A DNA stretch of 64,000 nucleotides from the NCBI RefSeq assembly GCF_000379605.1, contig NZ_KB902691.1, forward strand, positions 187,056-251,055. The letters run 5' to 3'. How positions within the stretch are numbered: position 1 is the first letter of the stretch; each line of letters opens with the position of its first letter. The notes under the pieces were generated by a model. That model was not told the DNA's origin. It saw only the letters and a program-made list of their open reading frames with translations, and did not search any database. A program made the position numbers and the translations under genes. Shown one piece after another: positions 50,829 through 59,408 of the stretch. This stretch comes from Rhizobium giardinii bv. giardinii H152. Its GTDB lineage: Bacteria > Pseudomonadota > Alphaproteobacteria > Rhizobiales > Rhizobiaceae.

Positions 50829-51370
50829 GTGAGGTCTCCAACATGGAGCGTGCCGTCTTTCGGAGGGAGCCCGCCTTGCCACCGTTCGCACGCCATGATG
50901 ATGGACGACCGAATTGGGAACGAGAGACTTCACCATAGGCATTACGCCTGCGGACGGCCGGGGCTCTCACCCGTGCCATCGCCTGTAGTTCATCCGGACG
51001 GGGCTGTCAATTTCACCCATGGCGAAACTCCGCTCCGGAGACAGTCGGGACTCCGGAGCGGCGCTGCTTGGGATCGGCAGGCAGCGGTATCGGTTTGGTA
51101 GATGTGTCAGGCTTTGCTGCCTGCCGGCACCGGATGTTCCGGGCATTTTGCCCATCTCTCCGGCACCGCCTTCAGGACCGGACCGCGCCGGGTGGCGAGG
51201 CCGGTTCGCGATCCCGGTTTCCCGCCCTGAAGACAGGCCAAGAGTGCCACCGGACGACGGCCCGGGGAAAAAACGGCCCCAACAAAACGTCCGCCCTTCG
51301 CCAAACCGCTGTTTTGCCAAGAACATTTGGTCATGCGCGGCAGGAAGCCGTCCCCGTAGTGATCGCGCGG
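50829..51370. other. Intergenic region upstream of the glyoxalase gene
   Basis: A 542-bp gap with no believable gene; its frames are Arg- and Pro-rich shadow sequence. It contains a perfect hairpin at 51030-51061, which is closest to neither gene end. I could not assign a function to the rest. Confidence 0.5.
51030..51061. other. Perfect 11-bp inverted repeat
   Basis: CCGCTCCGGAG and CTCCGGAGCGG flank a 10-nt loop. There is no U-tract and no adjacent gene end (nearest: 202 bp from the glyoxalase start and 310 bp from the OmpW stop). Confidence 0.4.
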
Positions 51371-52060
51371 TCAGAAGCGGTAGCTGACACCGGCGCCGAT
51401 CAGCCACGGATCCAGCTTGGCCTTGCCGGACAGCGCCGTGCCGCCAAGATTGGCCTTCCATTCCGGCTCGAGGAACAGCTTCTTGACATCGAAGTTGAGA
51501 CCCCAATGCTCGTCGAGCTTGTAATCGAAGCCGACCTGCAGCGCAGCGCCGAAGGTGTCGTCGATTTTGAAGTCCGTGAACGCGCCGGCATCGGAGTGAT
51601 TGTAGAAGATGGTGTAGTTCACGCCCGCGCCGACATAGGGCTTGAAGGCGCCGAAATCGGTGAAATGGTATTGCACCGTCACAGTCGGCGGCAACAGCCA
51701 GGCCTTGCCGACCTGCCCCAGTCCAGCGATGGAACCTTCGGTATAGACCTTGGAACTGGTCGTGCCGAGAATGAGTTCGGCGGCGATGTTGTCGGTGAAG
51801 AAATAGGTGATGTCGAGTTCGGGCGTGATTGAATCCGAATAGGACAGATCCGACCCTGGAATGCCATCGACCGAACCGCTGTCGTGGGTGATGACGCCAA
51901 GAGCCCGCATACGAATCATCCACGGGCTTTGCGCAGTGTCCTCCAACGCAGCCGGTGCGACCAGCGGCGCCGTCAGATCGCCGGCGTGGGTGGCAACACC
52001 CGCGAACATCAGCGTTGCAAAGGCAGCCACCGCTCCGGGTACCGTCGTCTTCATAGTCAT
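51371..52060 (-). CDS. OmpW-family outer membrane protein
   Basis: A 229-aa beta-barrel protein. A signal peptide is visible at the start (MTMKTTVPGAVAAFATLMFAGVATHAGD, with a likely cut after HAG), and the sequence ends in the aromatic outer-membrane signature GVSYRF. Internal strands such as PTVTVQYHFTDFGAFKPYVGAGVNY match OmpW. OmpW forms small hydrophobic channels. The ATGs at 52063, 52060 and 52054 are close together; AAGGAGAG upstream favours 52060. It is monocistronic. Confidence 0.9.
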   Translation of the reverse strand: MTMKTTVPGAVAAFATLMFAGVATHAGDLTAPLVAPAALEDTAQSPWMIRMRALGVITHDSGSVDGIPGSDLSYSDSITPELDITYFFTDNIAAELILGTTSSKVYTEGSIAGLGQVGKAWLLPPTVTVQYHFTDFGAFKPYVGAGVNYTIFYNHSDAGAFTDFKIDDTFGAALQVGFDYKLDEHWGLNFDVKKLFLEPEWKANLGGTALSGKAKLDPWLIGAGVSYRF

Positions 52061-52227
52061 CATTCTCTCCTTCAGCATCAAATCGGCCACTAGAACCGGA
52101 ACGAGCATTTGGAGAAACGAGACGGAAACGAGTTGAGCCAGATCAAACGCCACGCCACAAAACGCAAATGTGGCATTTTGAGCACAGGAGAATTCCCGTT
52201 CGTGGCGAGCGCCACGAACGGCGTTTC

Positions 52228-52818
52228 TCAGGCGGCCCGGCGCAGTTTCGGCAGGGCGAGCTTGCGGCCGCTGGCGACGAGCATGCCGGCAGCGCCTTCC
52301 AGCCAGCCGTCCTTCAGCTCCAGGCCCAGGAAACGGTTGCGCTCGAAAGGGCCGGGCATGACGAGGTGCTGCGCCTTGGCGGCGAAAAAGCCGAAGCGCT
52401 CGTAGTAGGGCGCATCGCCGACGAGCAGGATGGCGCCGTGGCCGCGGGTCTTCGCCTCGCCGATGGCGGCACGCATCAGCGCGCCGCCGATGCCCTTGCC
52501 CTCATGGGCGGCATCGACCGCGAGCGGGCCGAGCAGCAGGGCATCGACCGGCGAACCGTCACGGCCGACACCGGCTTCGACGTTCCACAGCCGCACCGTA
52601 CCGATGACGTGTCCGTCCGGATCGCGGGCAACCAGCGCCAGGCCCTCGGCCGGCACGCGGCCGCGGCGCAGCGCTTCCGACGACTTGCGGCGGCGGTTCG
52701 GCCCCATGGCGCGATCGAGCAGGTTTTCCCGCGCGACGACGTCGCCGGGGTTTTCCATGTCGATGGTGAAGGCATTCTGCGCGAAGAACGCGCGGACAGA
52801 ATCAAGAACAGCGGCCAT
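52228..52818 (-). CDS. GNAT-family N-acetyltransferase
   Basis: A 196-aa acetyltransferase. The acetyl-CoA-binding P-loop-like motif is LAVDAAHEGKGIGGALMRAA, followed by GDAPYYERFGFFAAKAQHLV. It resembles the YhbS-like group in rhizobia. It lies 91 bp downstream of the ornithine/lysine decarboxylase gene on the same strand, an arrangement I recall in other Rhizobiaceae, so polyamine or peptide acetylation is plausible but unproven. Confidence 0.88.
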   Translation of the reverse strand: MAAVLDSVRAFFAQNAFTIDMENPGDVVARENLLDRAMGPNRRRKSSEALRRGRVPAEGLALVARDPDGHVIGTVRLWNVEAGVGRDGSPVDALLLGPLAVDAAHEGKGIGGALMRAAIGEAKTRGHGAILLVGDAPYYERFGFFAAKAQHLVMPGPFERNRFLGLELKDGWLEGAAGMLVASGRKLALPKLRRAA

Positions 52819-52876
52819 TTTGGCCTCCCGTACCCAATACCGTGATAAGCGGCGATGAACGAAAATTGTGAACTTG

Positions 52877-52904
52877 CTGCTCCGGCCTTAAAAAACCGGA
52901 GCAG
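52877..52904 (-). terminator. Hairpin after the decarboxylase gene
   Basis: On the minus strand CTGCTCCGG and CCGGAGCAG pair around TTTTTTAAGG, just after the decarboxylase stop at 52910. The T-run lies in the loop, not downstream, so intrinsic termination is uncertain. Confidence 0.4.
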
Positions 52905-52909
52905 GCTTG

Positions 52910-54043
52910 TCAGATGACGTAGGACTTCAGCGGCTCGAAGCCGTTGAAGGCGACGGCCGAATAGGTCGTCGTATAGGCGCCCGTGCCCTCGATCAGAACC
53001 TCGTCACCGATCGTCAATGAGATCGGCAGCGGATACATGTTCTTCTCGTACATCACGTCGGCCGAATCGCAGGTCGGGCCGGCGAGCACGCAGGGCTCCA
53101 TCTCGTCGGCGTCATGCGCGGTGCGGATCGGGTAGCGGATCGCCTCGTCCATGGTTTCGGCGAGACCCCCGAACTTGCCGATGTCGAGGAAGACCCAGCG
53201 GTGGTTGTCGTTGTCCGACTTCTTCGAAATCAGCACGACTTCCGACTTGATCACGCCGGCATTGCCGACCATGCCGCGGCCCGGCTCGATGATGGTTTCC
53301 GGGATGTTGTTGCCGAAGTGCTTGCGCAGCGCAGAAAAGATCGCCTTGCCATAGGCTTCGGCGGACGGCACGTCACGCAGGTACTTGGTCGGGAAACCAC
53401 CGCCCATGTTGACCATCTTGAGCTCGATGCCCTGCTTTGCCAGCTGCACGAAGACGCGCTTGGCATCGGCAAGGGCCGAATCCCAGGCATCGACCTTGGT
53501 CATCTGCGAACCGACATGGAACGAGACGCCATGGGAGGTGAGGCCCAGCTGATGGGCGTAGACGAGAACGTCGACGGCCATCTGCGGAACGCAGCCGAAC
53601 TTGCGCGACAGCGGCCATTCGGCGCCTTCGCCATCGGTCAGGACGCGGCAGAACACCCGTGCGCCCGGAGCCGCGCGGGAAATCTTTTCGACTTCCTCGT
53701 GGCTGTCGACGGCAAAGAGCGAAACGCCGAGCGCATGCGCCTTGGCGACGTCGCGCTCCTTCTTGATCGTGTTGCCGAAGGAGATGCGGTGGGCGGTCGC
53801 ACCGGCATCGAGCGCCATTTCGATTTCAGCGACGGACGCGCAATCGAAGTTGGAGCCCATCGAGGCGAGCAGCCGCAGGATTTCCGGCGCCGGGTTGGCC
53901 TTGACGGCATAGTAGATCGAGCTGTCCGGCAGGGCATGACGGAAAGCCTTGAAATTGTCGCGCACGACATCGAGGTCAACCACAAGGCACGGGCCTTCGG
54001 GACGTCGGGTGTTCAGGAAGTCGATGATGCGTGCAGTCGTCAT
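52910..54043 (-). CDS. odc2: Ornithine/lysine decarboxylase (PLP, fold III)
   Basis: A 377-aa decarboxylase of the eukaryotic-type (fold III) family. The pyridoxal phosphate lysine is Lys48 (YYAVKANP), and the substrate-side cysteine is Cys325 (GPTCDSADVMYE); NMGGGFPTKY and EPGRGMVGNAG complete the site. It makes putrescine from ornithine and possibly cadaverine from lysine, so it starts polyamine synthesis. It resembles rhizobial Odc2; substrate preference cannot be read here. GGGGA lies 8 nt before the ATG. A roughly 400-nt leader precedes it. Confidence 0.94.
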   Translation of the reverse strand: MTTARIIDFLNTRRPEGPCLVVDLDVVRDNFKAFRHALPDSSIYYAVKANPAPEILRLLASMGSNFDCASVAEIEMALDAGATAHRISFGNTIKKERDVAKAHALGVSLFAVDSHEEVEKISRAAPGARVFCRVLTDGEGAEWPLSRKFGCVPQMAVDVLVYAHQLGLTSHGVSFHVGSQMTKVDAWDSALADAKRVFVQLAKQGIELKMVNMGGGFPTKYLRDVPSAEAYGKAIFSALRKHFGNNIPETIIEPGRGMVGNAGVIKSEVVLISKKSDNDNHRWVFLDIGKFGGLAETMDEAIRYPIRTAHDADEMEPCVLAGPTCDSADVMYEKNMYPLPISLTIGDEVLIEGTGAYTTTYSAVAFNGFEPLKSYVI

Positions 54044-54444
54044 AAGGGTATCCCCAATCAGTTAGGCTCCGGCAAGCCGGAGGACAAAGGGCATACGCGA
54101 ACACGTCCTGGTACCAGCCGGTGGAGACCCCGGGACCAGACATGCGCACGATGCGCGGATGGTGAACAACGCCCCGCCAAGAGCTTTGTTCGGCTTTGTC
54201 TGCCATTGATTGGAGGGAGAACCCTACCGCACTTCCGGCAATGAAGGTGTGCCTCTTCAGTAACCCCGGCTGATGGAAAGCCGGAAGAGAACAAAAAGGC
54301 CCGCACCGTCGTTGCTTCAGATGTCCTCGCATTTTCCGGTTGGCCGGAGTAGCGACTGGAGGGGTTAATTCCAGGTACCTTACCGATTTCCTCACCAATT
54401 CGAGGGTTCGGCGGACACCCATGGGCACGTGCGACTTTGGGCTG
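54044..54444 (-). ncRNA. Long 5' leader of the decarboxylase gene, candidate speF motif
   Basis: The decarboxylase mRNA should carry about 400 untranslated nt, measured from the promoter-like pair at 54451-54478 to the ATG. The alphaproteobacterial speF RNA motif described upstream of ornithine decarboxylase genes has a similar position and size; that comparison is from memory, not an alignment. Near the ATG, plus-strand CTCCGGC-AA-GCCGGAG (54067-54082) forms a perfect 7-bp hairpin about 24 nt from the start, well placed to affect translation. Assignment needs a covariance-model match. Confidence 0.55.
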
Positions 54445-54450
54445 AGTGGG

Positions 54451-54478
54451 AGATAAGAAAAAACCCTGTCGTAATCAA
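54451..54478 (-). promoter_or_regulatory. Promoter-like -35/-10 pair for the decarboxylase gene
   Basis: On the minus strand TTGATT (plus 54473-54478) and TTATCT (plus 54451-54456) are separated by 16 nt, a reasonable sigma-70-like match. Transcription would begin near 54444. Confidence 0.45.
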
Positions 54479-54743
54479 GCGTTTTTTCCGTTTTTCTGTT
54501 GAATTTTTTGCAGAGACGGAAACAATCACGACGTTCACATTTAATGAACAATGAGGGGCGCCGGAACGGAGGGACCAACCCATTGATTCCAATCGTTTTC
54601 ACTTCAAAAAACTGGCCCCTCTTTTCGCAAGTTGCGGCAAGCGAAATCGGCAGTGCGAAAGACCGCCGTTCGATGGTGCAATGCGGTCGCCCGATAGGCG
54701 GCGCGAATCGAATGCGTTAGTTGTGCAAAAGGAATGACGACCG
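54479..54743. other. Upstream region shared by the decarboxylase leader and LysR gene
   Basis: This 265-bp stretch separates the leader promoter from the divergent LysR start. It contains AT-rich sequence with T-runs near 54480-54510 but no clear LysR-type T-N11-A operator was found by eye. Confidence 0.35.
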
Positions 54744-55637
54744 ATGGATACTCTGACCCGGATTCGCGCATTCATCGACGTGGTCGATGCCGAGGGCTTC
54801 TCCGCCGCGGCCCGCCGCGGCGGGCGCTCCAAGGCGCTGCTCTCCAAATATGTGCGCGAACTCGAGGACGAGCTCGGCGCCCTGCTGCTCAACCGCACCA
54901 CCCGGCAATTTTCGCTGACGGAGGCCGGGCACACCTATTACCGGACGGCGTCTGAGATCCTCAAGGAGATCGACAACCTCGCCGACCTCGTGCGCGCCAG
55001 CAATTCCGATCTCAAGGGCCGCTTGCGCATTTCCGCGCCGCGCACCTTCGTCGATGCCGAGATCGGCCAATCGCTGATCGATTTCGGCAAGGCGCATCCG
55101 GAACTGTCGCTGGAGATCGTCTCCGACGATCGGTTCGTCGACCTGGTCGAAGAAGGTTTCGATGTCGCGATCCGCATCACCAAACTGGAGGATTCGACGC
55201 TGATCGCCCGCAAGCTGGACGACTTCCAGGTGCAGATCTGTGCATCGCCGGCATTTCTGGAAAAGAACGGCCCGATCAACCATCCCTCCGAACTGTCACG
55301 GCACGCCTGCATCCTCGACACCAACGGTCGCTCCTACAGCAACTGGCGCTTCGTCGAACCGGATGGCACGACGTTCAGCGTACCGGTCGGCGGGCCGATT
55401 GAGGTCAACAGCCCGCTTGCCGCCGTGCGCGCGGCCGAATCGGGCATTGGCATATCGGGCGTTCCGGAATTCATCGCCCGGCCGAAGATTGCCGCCGGAA
55501 CGCTCGTGCCGATCCTGGAAACCTATCTTCCCAAGGACCGCGGCATTTATGCGATCTATCCACATCGGCGCTACCTGCCGACGAAAGTGCGGACCTTTGT
55601 CGATTTCCTCTATAACTGGTTCCGCAAGAACACCTGA
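54744..55637 (+). CDS. LysR-family transcriptional regulator
   Basis: A 297-aa LysR regulator. The N-terminal helix-turn-helix region is FIDVVDAEGFSAAARRGGRSK (about residues 10-30), followed by LSKYVRELEDELGALLLNRT, and the C-terminal effector domain starts near residue 90. AAAGGAATG lies upstream of the ATG. It is divergent from the decarboxylase but 300 bp from that promoter, and is followed after 118 bp by the DUF1007/NicO pair; the target is not clear. Confidence 0.92.
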   Translation: MDTLTRIRAFIDVVDAEGFSAAARRGGRSKALLSKYVRELEDELGALLLNRTTRQFSLTEAGHTYYRTASEILKEIDNLADLVRASNSDLKGRLRISAPRTFVDAEIGQSLIDFGKAHPELSLEIVSDDRFVDLVEEGFDVAIRITKLEDSTLIARKLDDFQVQICASPAFLEKNGPINHPSELSRHACILDTNGRSYSNWRFVEPDGTTFSVPVGGPIEVNSPLAAVRAAESGIGISGVPEFIARPKIAAGTLVPILETYLPKDRGIYAIYPHRRYLPTKVRTFVDFLYNWFRKNT

Positions 55638-55755
55638 CATTGTCGACTTTGCCGCAGTTGCAAAGTCCCAATTCCGTCCCATTTGACATCCATTGCAGGA
55701 TATATTGGGCAGATCGATCGGCTGCGCCGGTGCAGCGAAGGGAAGCACGACCACC

Positions 55756-56397
55756 ATGAAACCATTGTCCCTGATCCTGGCGGCCGCGGCCTCCCTTGCC
55801 CCCGGCGCCGCCCTCGCCCACCCGCACATCTTCGCCGAGGCGCGCCTGGAGATCGTCGCCGACGGGACGAACCAGATCACCGAACTGCGCAATGTCTGGC
55901 GGTTCGACGAGCTGTTTTCGTCCAGCGTCGTGATGGATTTCGACAAGAACTCCAACGCGCAGCTCGATCCCGACGAGTTGCAGGAAGTCGGCCAGACCGT
56001 TCTCGATTCGCTTTCGGAATACAATTACTACACGACGATCAACGACAACGGCAAATCCATCAAGGTCAACAAGCCCGACGCGATCACCGCCGACTACAAG
56101 GACGGCCAGTTGCTTCTGATGTTCGCCGTCAAGCCCGCCGAGGCGATGCCGCTCAAGGGCAGCCTGTCGTTCGGCGTCTACGATCCGACCATGTATACGG
56201 CGATGGATTTTCCGACCGATGAGGATCTGGTGCCGGTCGGCGATCAGCTGAAGGCGTGCGAACACAAGGTGGTGCGCCCGGATCCGGACGAGGTGCTGGC
56301 GCAGAACCAGGCGAGCCTCACCGACGCCTTCTTCAACGACCCGACGGGGACGGACATGTCGAAAATGTTTGCGACGAGGATCGAATTCAAATGCTGA
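55756..56397 (+). CDS. DUF1007 periplasmic protein
   Basis: A 213-aa protein of the DUF1007 family (COG3683), with a signal peptide (MKPLSLILAAAASLAPGAALA, then HPHIFAEA). The mature N-terminal His-Pro-His could bind metal. DUF1007 genes usually sit beside NicO-type nickel/cobalt transporter genes, as here: the next gene overlaps it by 7 bp. It may be a periplasmic metal-binding partner. The start at 55756 fits the signal peptide. Confidence 0.9.
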   Translation: MKPLSLILAAAASLAPGAALAHPHIFAEARLEIVADGTNQITELRNVWRFDELFSSSVVMDFDKNSNAQLDPDELQEVGQTVLDSLSEYNYYTTINDNGKSIKVNKPDAITADYKDGQLLLMFAVKPAEAMPLKGSLSFGVYDPTMYTAMDFPTDEDLVPVGDQLKACEHKVVRPDPDEVLAQNQASLTDAFFNDPTGTDMSKMFATRIEFKC

Positions 56398-57464
56398 CGA
56401 TGCGCAGACCCGCGCGCCTGCTCGGCCTGGCGCTGATGCTGACGGTTGCGTGCGCTGCCGCGGCCCATGCTCAGTCGCCGCTTGGCATCGGCACGGCCGA
56501 GCCGGCCTTCAAGACGACGGGCCTGTTCGGTGGCTTCTTCTCCTTCGTGAACATGGAGCAGCAGCGTTTCTACCATACGCTGACGCAAGCGATCAAAGGC
56601 ATGCGGGAAAACCCCTGGCAGCTCTGGTCGCTGATCGGGCTCTCCTTCGCCTATGGTGTTTTCCACGCCGCCGGCCCCGGCCACGGCAAGGCGGTGATCT
56701 CCTCCTACATGATCGCCAATGAGACCGAGCTGAAGCGCGGCGTGCTCCTGTCGTTCCTCTCCTCGATGATGCAGGGCGGCGTTGCCATCCTGCTGGTCGG
56801 CGCCGCCTATCTGGTGCTGCGCGGTTCCTCGATCTCGATGACGCAGGCGACGCATTTTCTCGAGGTGGTGAGCTACGCGTTGATTGCCGCCTTCGGTGGC
56901 TGGCTGCTGTTTCGCAAGCTGCGCGGGCTGCACCAGCGCCGGCTGGTCCCGGCCATGGCGCAAGATGCCAATCATCATCACAGCGCACACGAGCACGATC
57001 ATGGACACCATGACCATGCGCATCATTCCCAGAACCACAGCCATCACGATCACGGCCATCATGGCCACAGCCATGGACCGGGCGAGGTCTGCGACACCTG
57101 CGGTCATGCGCATGCGCCCGATCCGTCGATGCTCAAGGGCGACCGCTTCGCCCTGCGGGAAGCCTGGTCGGCGATCATCGCCGTCGGCCTGCGGCCCTGC
57201 TCAGGCGCGTTGATCGTGCTCAGCTTCGCGCTGTTGAATGGCCTCTATCTGGGTGGCGTGCTTTCGGTCTTCGCCATGTCGATCGGCACCGCCATCACCG
57301 TCTCGGCGCTGGCAACACTGGCAGTAACCGCCAAGGACCTCGCCGTGCGCTATGCCGCAAGCGGAAACGCGGCGATGCGGATCAGCAATGGCATCGAAAT
57401 CTCCGGCGCACTGCTGGTGCTGGTGCTCGGCCTGGTGCTGCTCGGGGCCTCGCTGCAGGGCTGA
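56391..57464 (+). CDS. NicO-family nickel/cobalt transporter with His-rich loop
   Basis: A 357-aa membrane protein. It has a signal-like N-terminus, then hydrophobic helices including LIGLSFAYGVFHAAGPGHGK, whose GHGK resembles the conserved HX4DH-type NicO region. A cytoplasmic or periplasmic loop (about residues 194-230) is almost entirely His and Asp, ideal for metal binding. It resembles RcnA/NicO exporters or importers; direction cannot be read. The ATG at 56391 overlaps the DUF1007 stop by 7 bp. Confidence 0.9.
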   Translation: MLTMRRPARLLGLALMLTVACAAAAHAQSPLGIGTAEPAFKTTGLFGGFFSFVNMEQQRFYHTLTQAIKGMRENPWQLWSLIGLSFAYGVFHAAGPGHGKAVISSYMIANETELKRGVLLSFLSSMMQGGVAILLVGAAYLVLRGSSISMTQATHFLEVVSYALIAAFGGWLLFRKLRGLHQRRLVPAMAQDANHHHSAHEHDHGHHDHAHHSQNHSHHDHGHHGHSHGPGEVCDTCGHAHAPDPSMLKGDRFALREAWSAIIAVGLRPCSGALIVLSFALLNGLYLGGVLSVFAMSIGTAITVSALATLAVTAKDLAVRYAASGNAAMRISNGIEISGALLVLVLGLVLLGASLQG

Positions 57465-57474
57465 GCGCGAACCT

Positions 57475-57690
57475 TCAAAGCCCGCGTCGCCGCTGGTGGC
57501 GCGCCCGCAGCCAGAAGATCAGGAAGAAGCCGAGCACGAACAGCGCGCCGACGACGGCCGCCAGCCACGGCGAGATATCGCCGAGCGACAGCATGATCTT
57601 CGGCAGGATGAAGAAGCCGAAGCCGACCACGACGAGGATGATGGCGGCGGCAATGGCCGGCGAGCGGTCTTTCTTTTCCGGCGCGGTCAT
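57475..57690 (-). CDS. Small two-helix membrane protein
   Basis: A 71-aa protein with two hydrophobic helices, AIAAAIILVVVGFGFFILPK and WLAAVVGALFVLGFFLIFWL, and a basic C-terminus (RARHQRRRGL). I do not recognise a family. Its ATG at 57690 overlaps the stop of the GNAT gene upstream by 4 bp (57687), so they form one transcript. It may be a membrane anchor or a small regulator. Confidence 0.7.
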   Translation of the reverse strand: MTAPEKKDRSPAIAAAIILVVVGFGFFILPKIMLSLGDISPWLAAVVGALFVLGFFLIFWLRARHQRRRGL

Positions 57691-58379
57691 GCCGTCTCCT
57701 TCTGCGCCAGCGCTGCGCGAATATCTTCAAGCCTGCGCTTTTGTGTTCCGTCGGCTGAAAAATTGTCCGGTGACAGCCAGGCTTCGAAGGCTGCCTTGAG
57801 CTGCGGCCATTCACCGTCGATCATCGAAAACCAGGCCGTATCCCGGTTTGCCCGCTTGGAAATCATATGCTGGCGGAAAACCCCTTCGAAGGTGAAGCCG
57901 AGGCGGTGCGCCGTCTTCTTGCTCGCTTCGTTGCGGTTGTCGCATTTCCACTCGTAGCGGCGATAGCCGAGATCCTCGAAGGCGTGCCTGGCCATCAGGT
58001 AATGCACTTCGGTGGAAAGCGGCGAGCGGGCCATGGCGAAGGAATGCGCGACGCCGCCGACCTCGACCACGCCGTTTGCCGGGTCGGGACGCATGTAGTT
58101 GGCCATGCCGACGACATCGCCGCTTGCCTTGTCGTAGAACACTTCGGTGACCCAGCCGGATTTCTGGACGGTGGTCAGCCAGGCATCGAAATCCTCGATG
58201 CCGCGGAAATCGTCCTGGGAGAAATACTGGAGGCGCGCATTGATATCGAGACCGCCAAAGGCCTGCCACAGCGCGGCCAGATGCTTGGTGCGATCATAAG
58301 GCTCGATGCGGACATACCGGCCTTCCAGGGTCACCGGCTTCGGCGCCGGGCAACCGCTCCAATTCGTCAAATCGCGCAT
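57687..58379 (-). CDS. GNAT-family N-acetyltransferase (RimJ/RimL-like)
   Basis: A 230-aa acetyltransferase with a family core around GVVEVGGVAHSFAMARSPLS and FEDLGYRRYEWKCDNRNEAS, ending in SKKTAHRLGFTFEGVFRQHM. It resembles the RimJ/RimL type that acetylates protein N-termini, although other amines are possible. The ATG at 58379 follows GGGAGAG. It overlaps the next gene on the same strand, a small membrane protein, by 4 bp. Confidence 0.88.
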   Translation of the reverse strand: MRDLTNWSGCPAPKPVTLEGRYVRIEPYDRTKHLAALWQAFGGLDINARLQYFSQDDFRGIEDFDAWLTTVQKSGWVTEVFYDKASGDVVGMANYMRPDPANGVVEVGGVAHSFAMARSPLSTEVHYLMARHAFEDLGYRRYEWKCDNRNEASKKTAHRLGFTFEGVFRQHMISKRANRDTAWFSMIDGEWPQLKAAFEAWLSPDNFSADGTQKRRLEDIRAALAQKETA

Positions 58380-58513
58380 CTGCTGCTCTCCCGAGACACC
58401 ATTTAACCGGCTCGGAATCGGCCCGGGGATCACCCGAGCCGAATTCCCCAAGCTTTGCCGCTGGCATAGGACAGCTCAGGCATCCGCACAAATGCAAAGT
58501 GGTGATGGATGGA

Positions 58514-59278
58514 TCACCACGGCGATTTGATCGGCGGCTCCCCGGCCCGGGGAACGGAGGTTTTCGGTTCGGCAACCGGCGTCTTGGCGGCCGACACCGT
58601 CGCCTCGATATGATCGACCAGCGCATCGGCAAGGCCGAGGCGGCCGGCGAGGAGATCGAGGTAGCCGCGTTCGGCGCGGCTGTCCGGCTCGATGGCCAGG
58701 CGCGAAGCGGTGTAGAGCTCGACGCGTTCCTCTTCCGTCGTTGCGGCCGCGACGATCGCGTCGAGATCGACGGGATTGCTCAGCTCGTCATCGAGGAACT
58801 GTTGTGCTTCGGAATCGAGCCCCGAAAGCCTGACCTTGTCCATGATGCGGGCGCGCTCGGCATCGTCGATATGGCCATCGGCGCGAGCCGCGGCGATCAT
58901 GGCACGAACCAGGACGAGGACGAAATCGTTGCGAACGACGGCGGGTTCGGTGCTGAAACCGGAATCGGCCGGCGGCGGCAGAAGCTCGGGCAGCGGCTGC
59001 GCTTCGGGCTGCGCGACAGGCTCCTTGCCGGCCTGGTAATTCTTGTAGGCCTGGTAGCCGAGGCCGGCGATGGCGGCGAGACCGCCGAGCTTCAGCGCAG
59101 CGCCCGTCACTTCCCGGCCGGTGCCGGTACCGAGCAGCACGGCGGCGAGCGCGCCGGCGGCGAGCGGATTGTCCTTGGCCATCTGGGTGACCTGCCCGGC
59201 ACGACCGCGCACCGTGCCGCCGGCGCCCGGGACCTGCGAACCCAGGAATTGATCGAGCAATTTCTTCGCGTCAAACAT
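58514..59278 (-). CDS. DUF533 / TerB-like protein
   Basis: A 254-aa protein of the DUF533 family (COG2979), with an N-terminal helix MFDAKKLLDQFLGSQVPG, a hydrophobic segment (NPLAAGALAAVLLGTGTG and LGGLAAIAGLGYQAYKNYQAG) and a C-terminal TerB-like acidic domain (ADGHIDDAERARIMDKVRL). TerB proteins bind metal through acidic residues and are linked to tellurite resistance and envelope stress, but DUF533 itself is uncharacterised. GGGAGTG precedes the ATG at 59278. No terminator is clear between it and its neighbours. Confidence 0.87.
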   Translation of the reverse strand: MFDAKKLLDQFLGSQVPGAGGTVRGRAGQVTQMAKDNPLAAGALAAVLLGTGTGREVTGAALKLGGLAAIAGLGYQAYKNYQAGKEPVAQPEAQPLPELLPPPADSGFSTEPAVVRNDFVLVLVRAMIAAARADGHIDDAERARIMDKVRLSGLDSEAQQFLDDELSNPVDLDAIVAAATTEEERVELYTASRLAIEPDSRAERGYLDLLAGRLGLADALVDHIEATVSAAKTPVAEPKTSVPRAGEPPIKSPW

Positions 59279-59355
59279 ACGGTCACACTCCCTTGGCCGG
59301 TCGAAGTCGGATTGAGACATAGGAATGCGACGAAGGAAATACAAACGCGAAGACG

Positions 59356-59384
59356 AAAAAGGCCGTGTCCCGGGGGCACGGCCT
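59356..59384 (-). terminator. Intrinsic terminator of eda
   Basis: On the minus strand AGGCCGTG pairs with CACGGCCT around a GC-rich loop, followed directly by TTTTT. It lies 24 bp after the eda stop at 59409. Confidence 0.8.
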
Positions 59385-59408
59385 CTCCTGCGCATCCATG
59401 CGCGGCAA

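Noticed and set aside
53976..54602. 208-aa minus-strand open frame extending the decarboxylase upstream
   Set aside because: It is out of frame with the decarboxylase and crosses the structured leader; it has no protein-like features.
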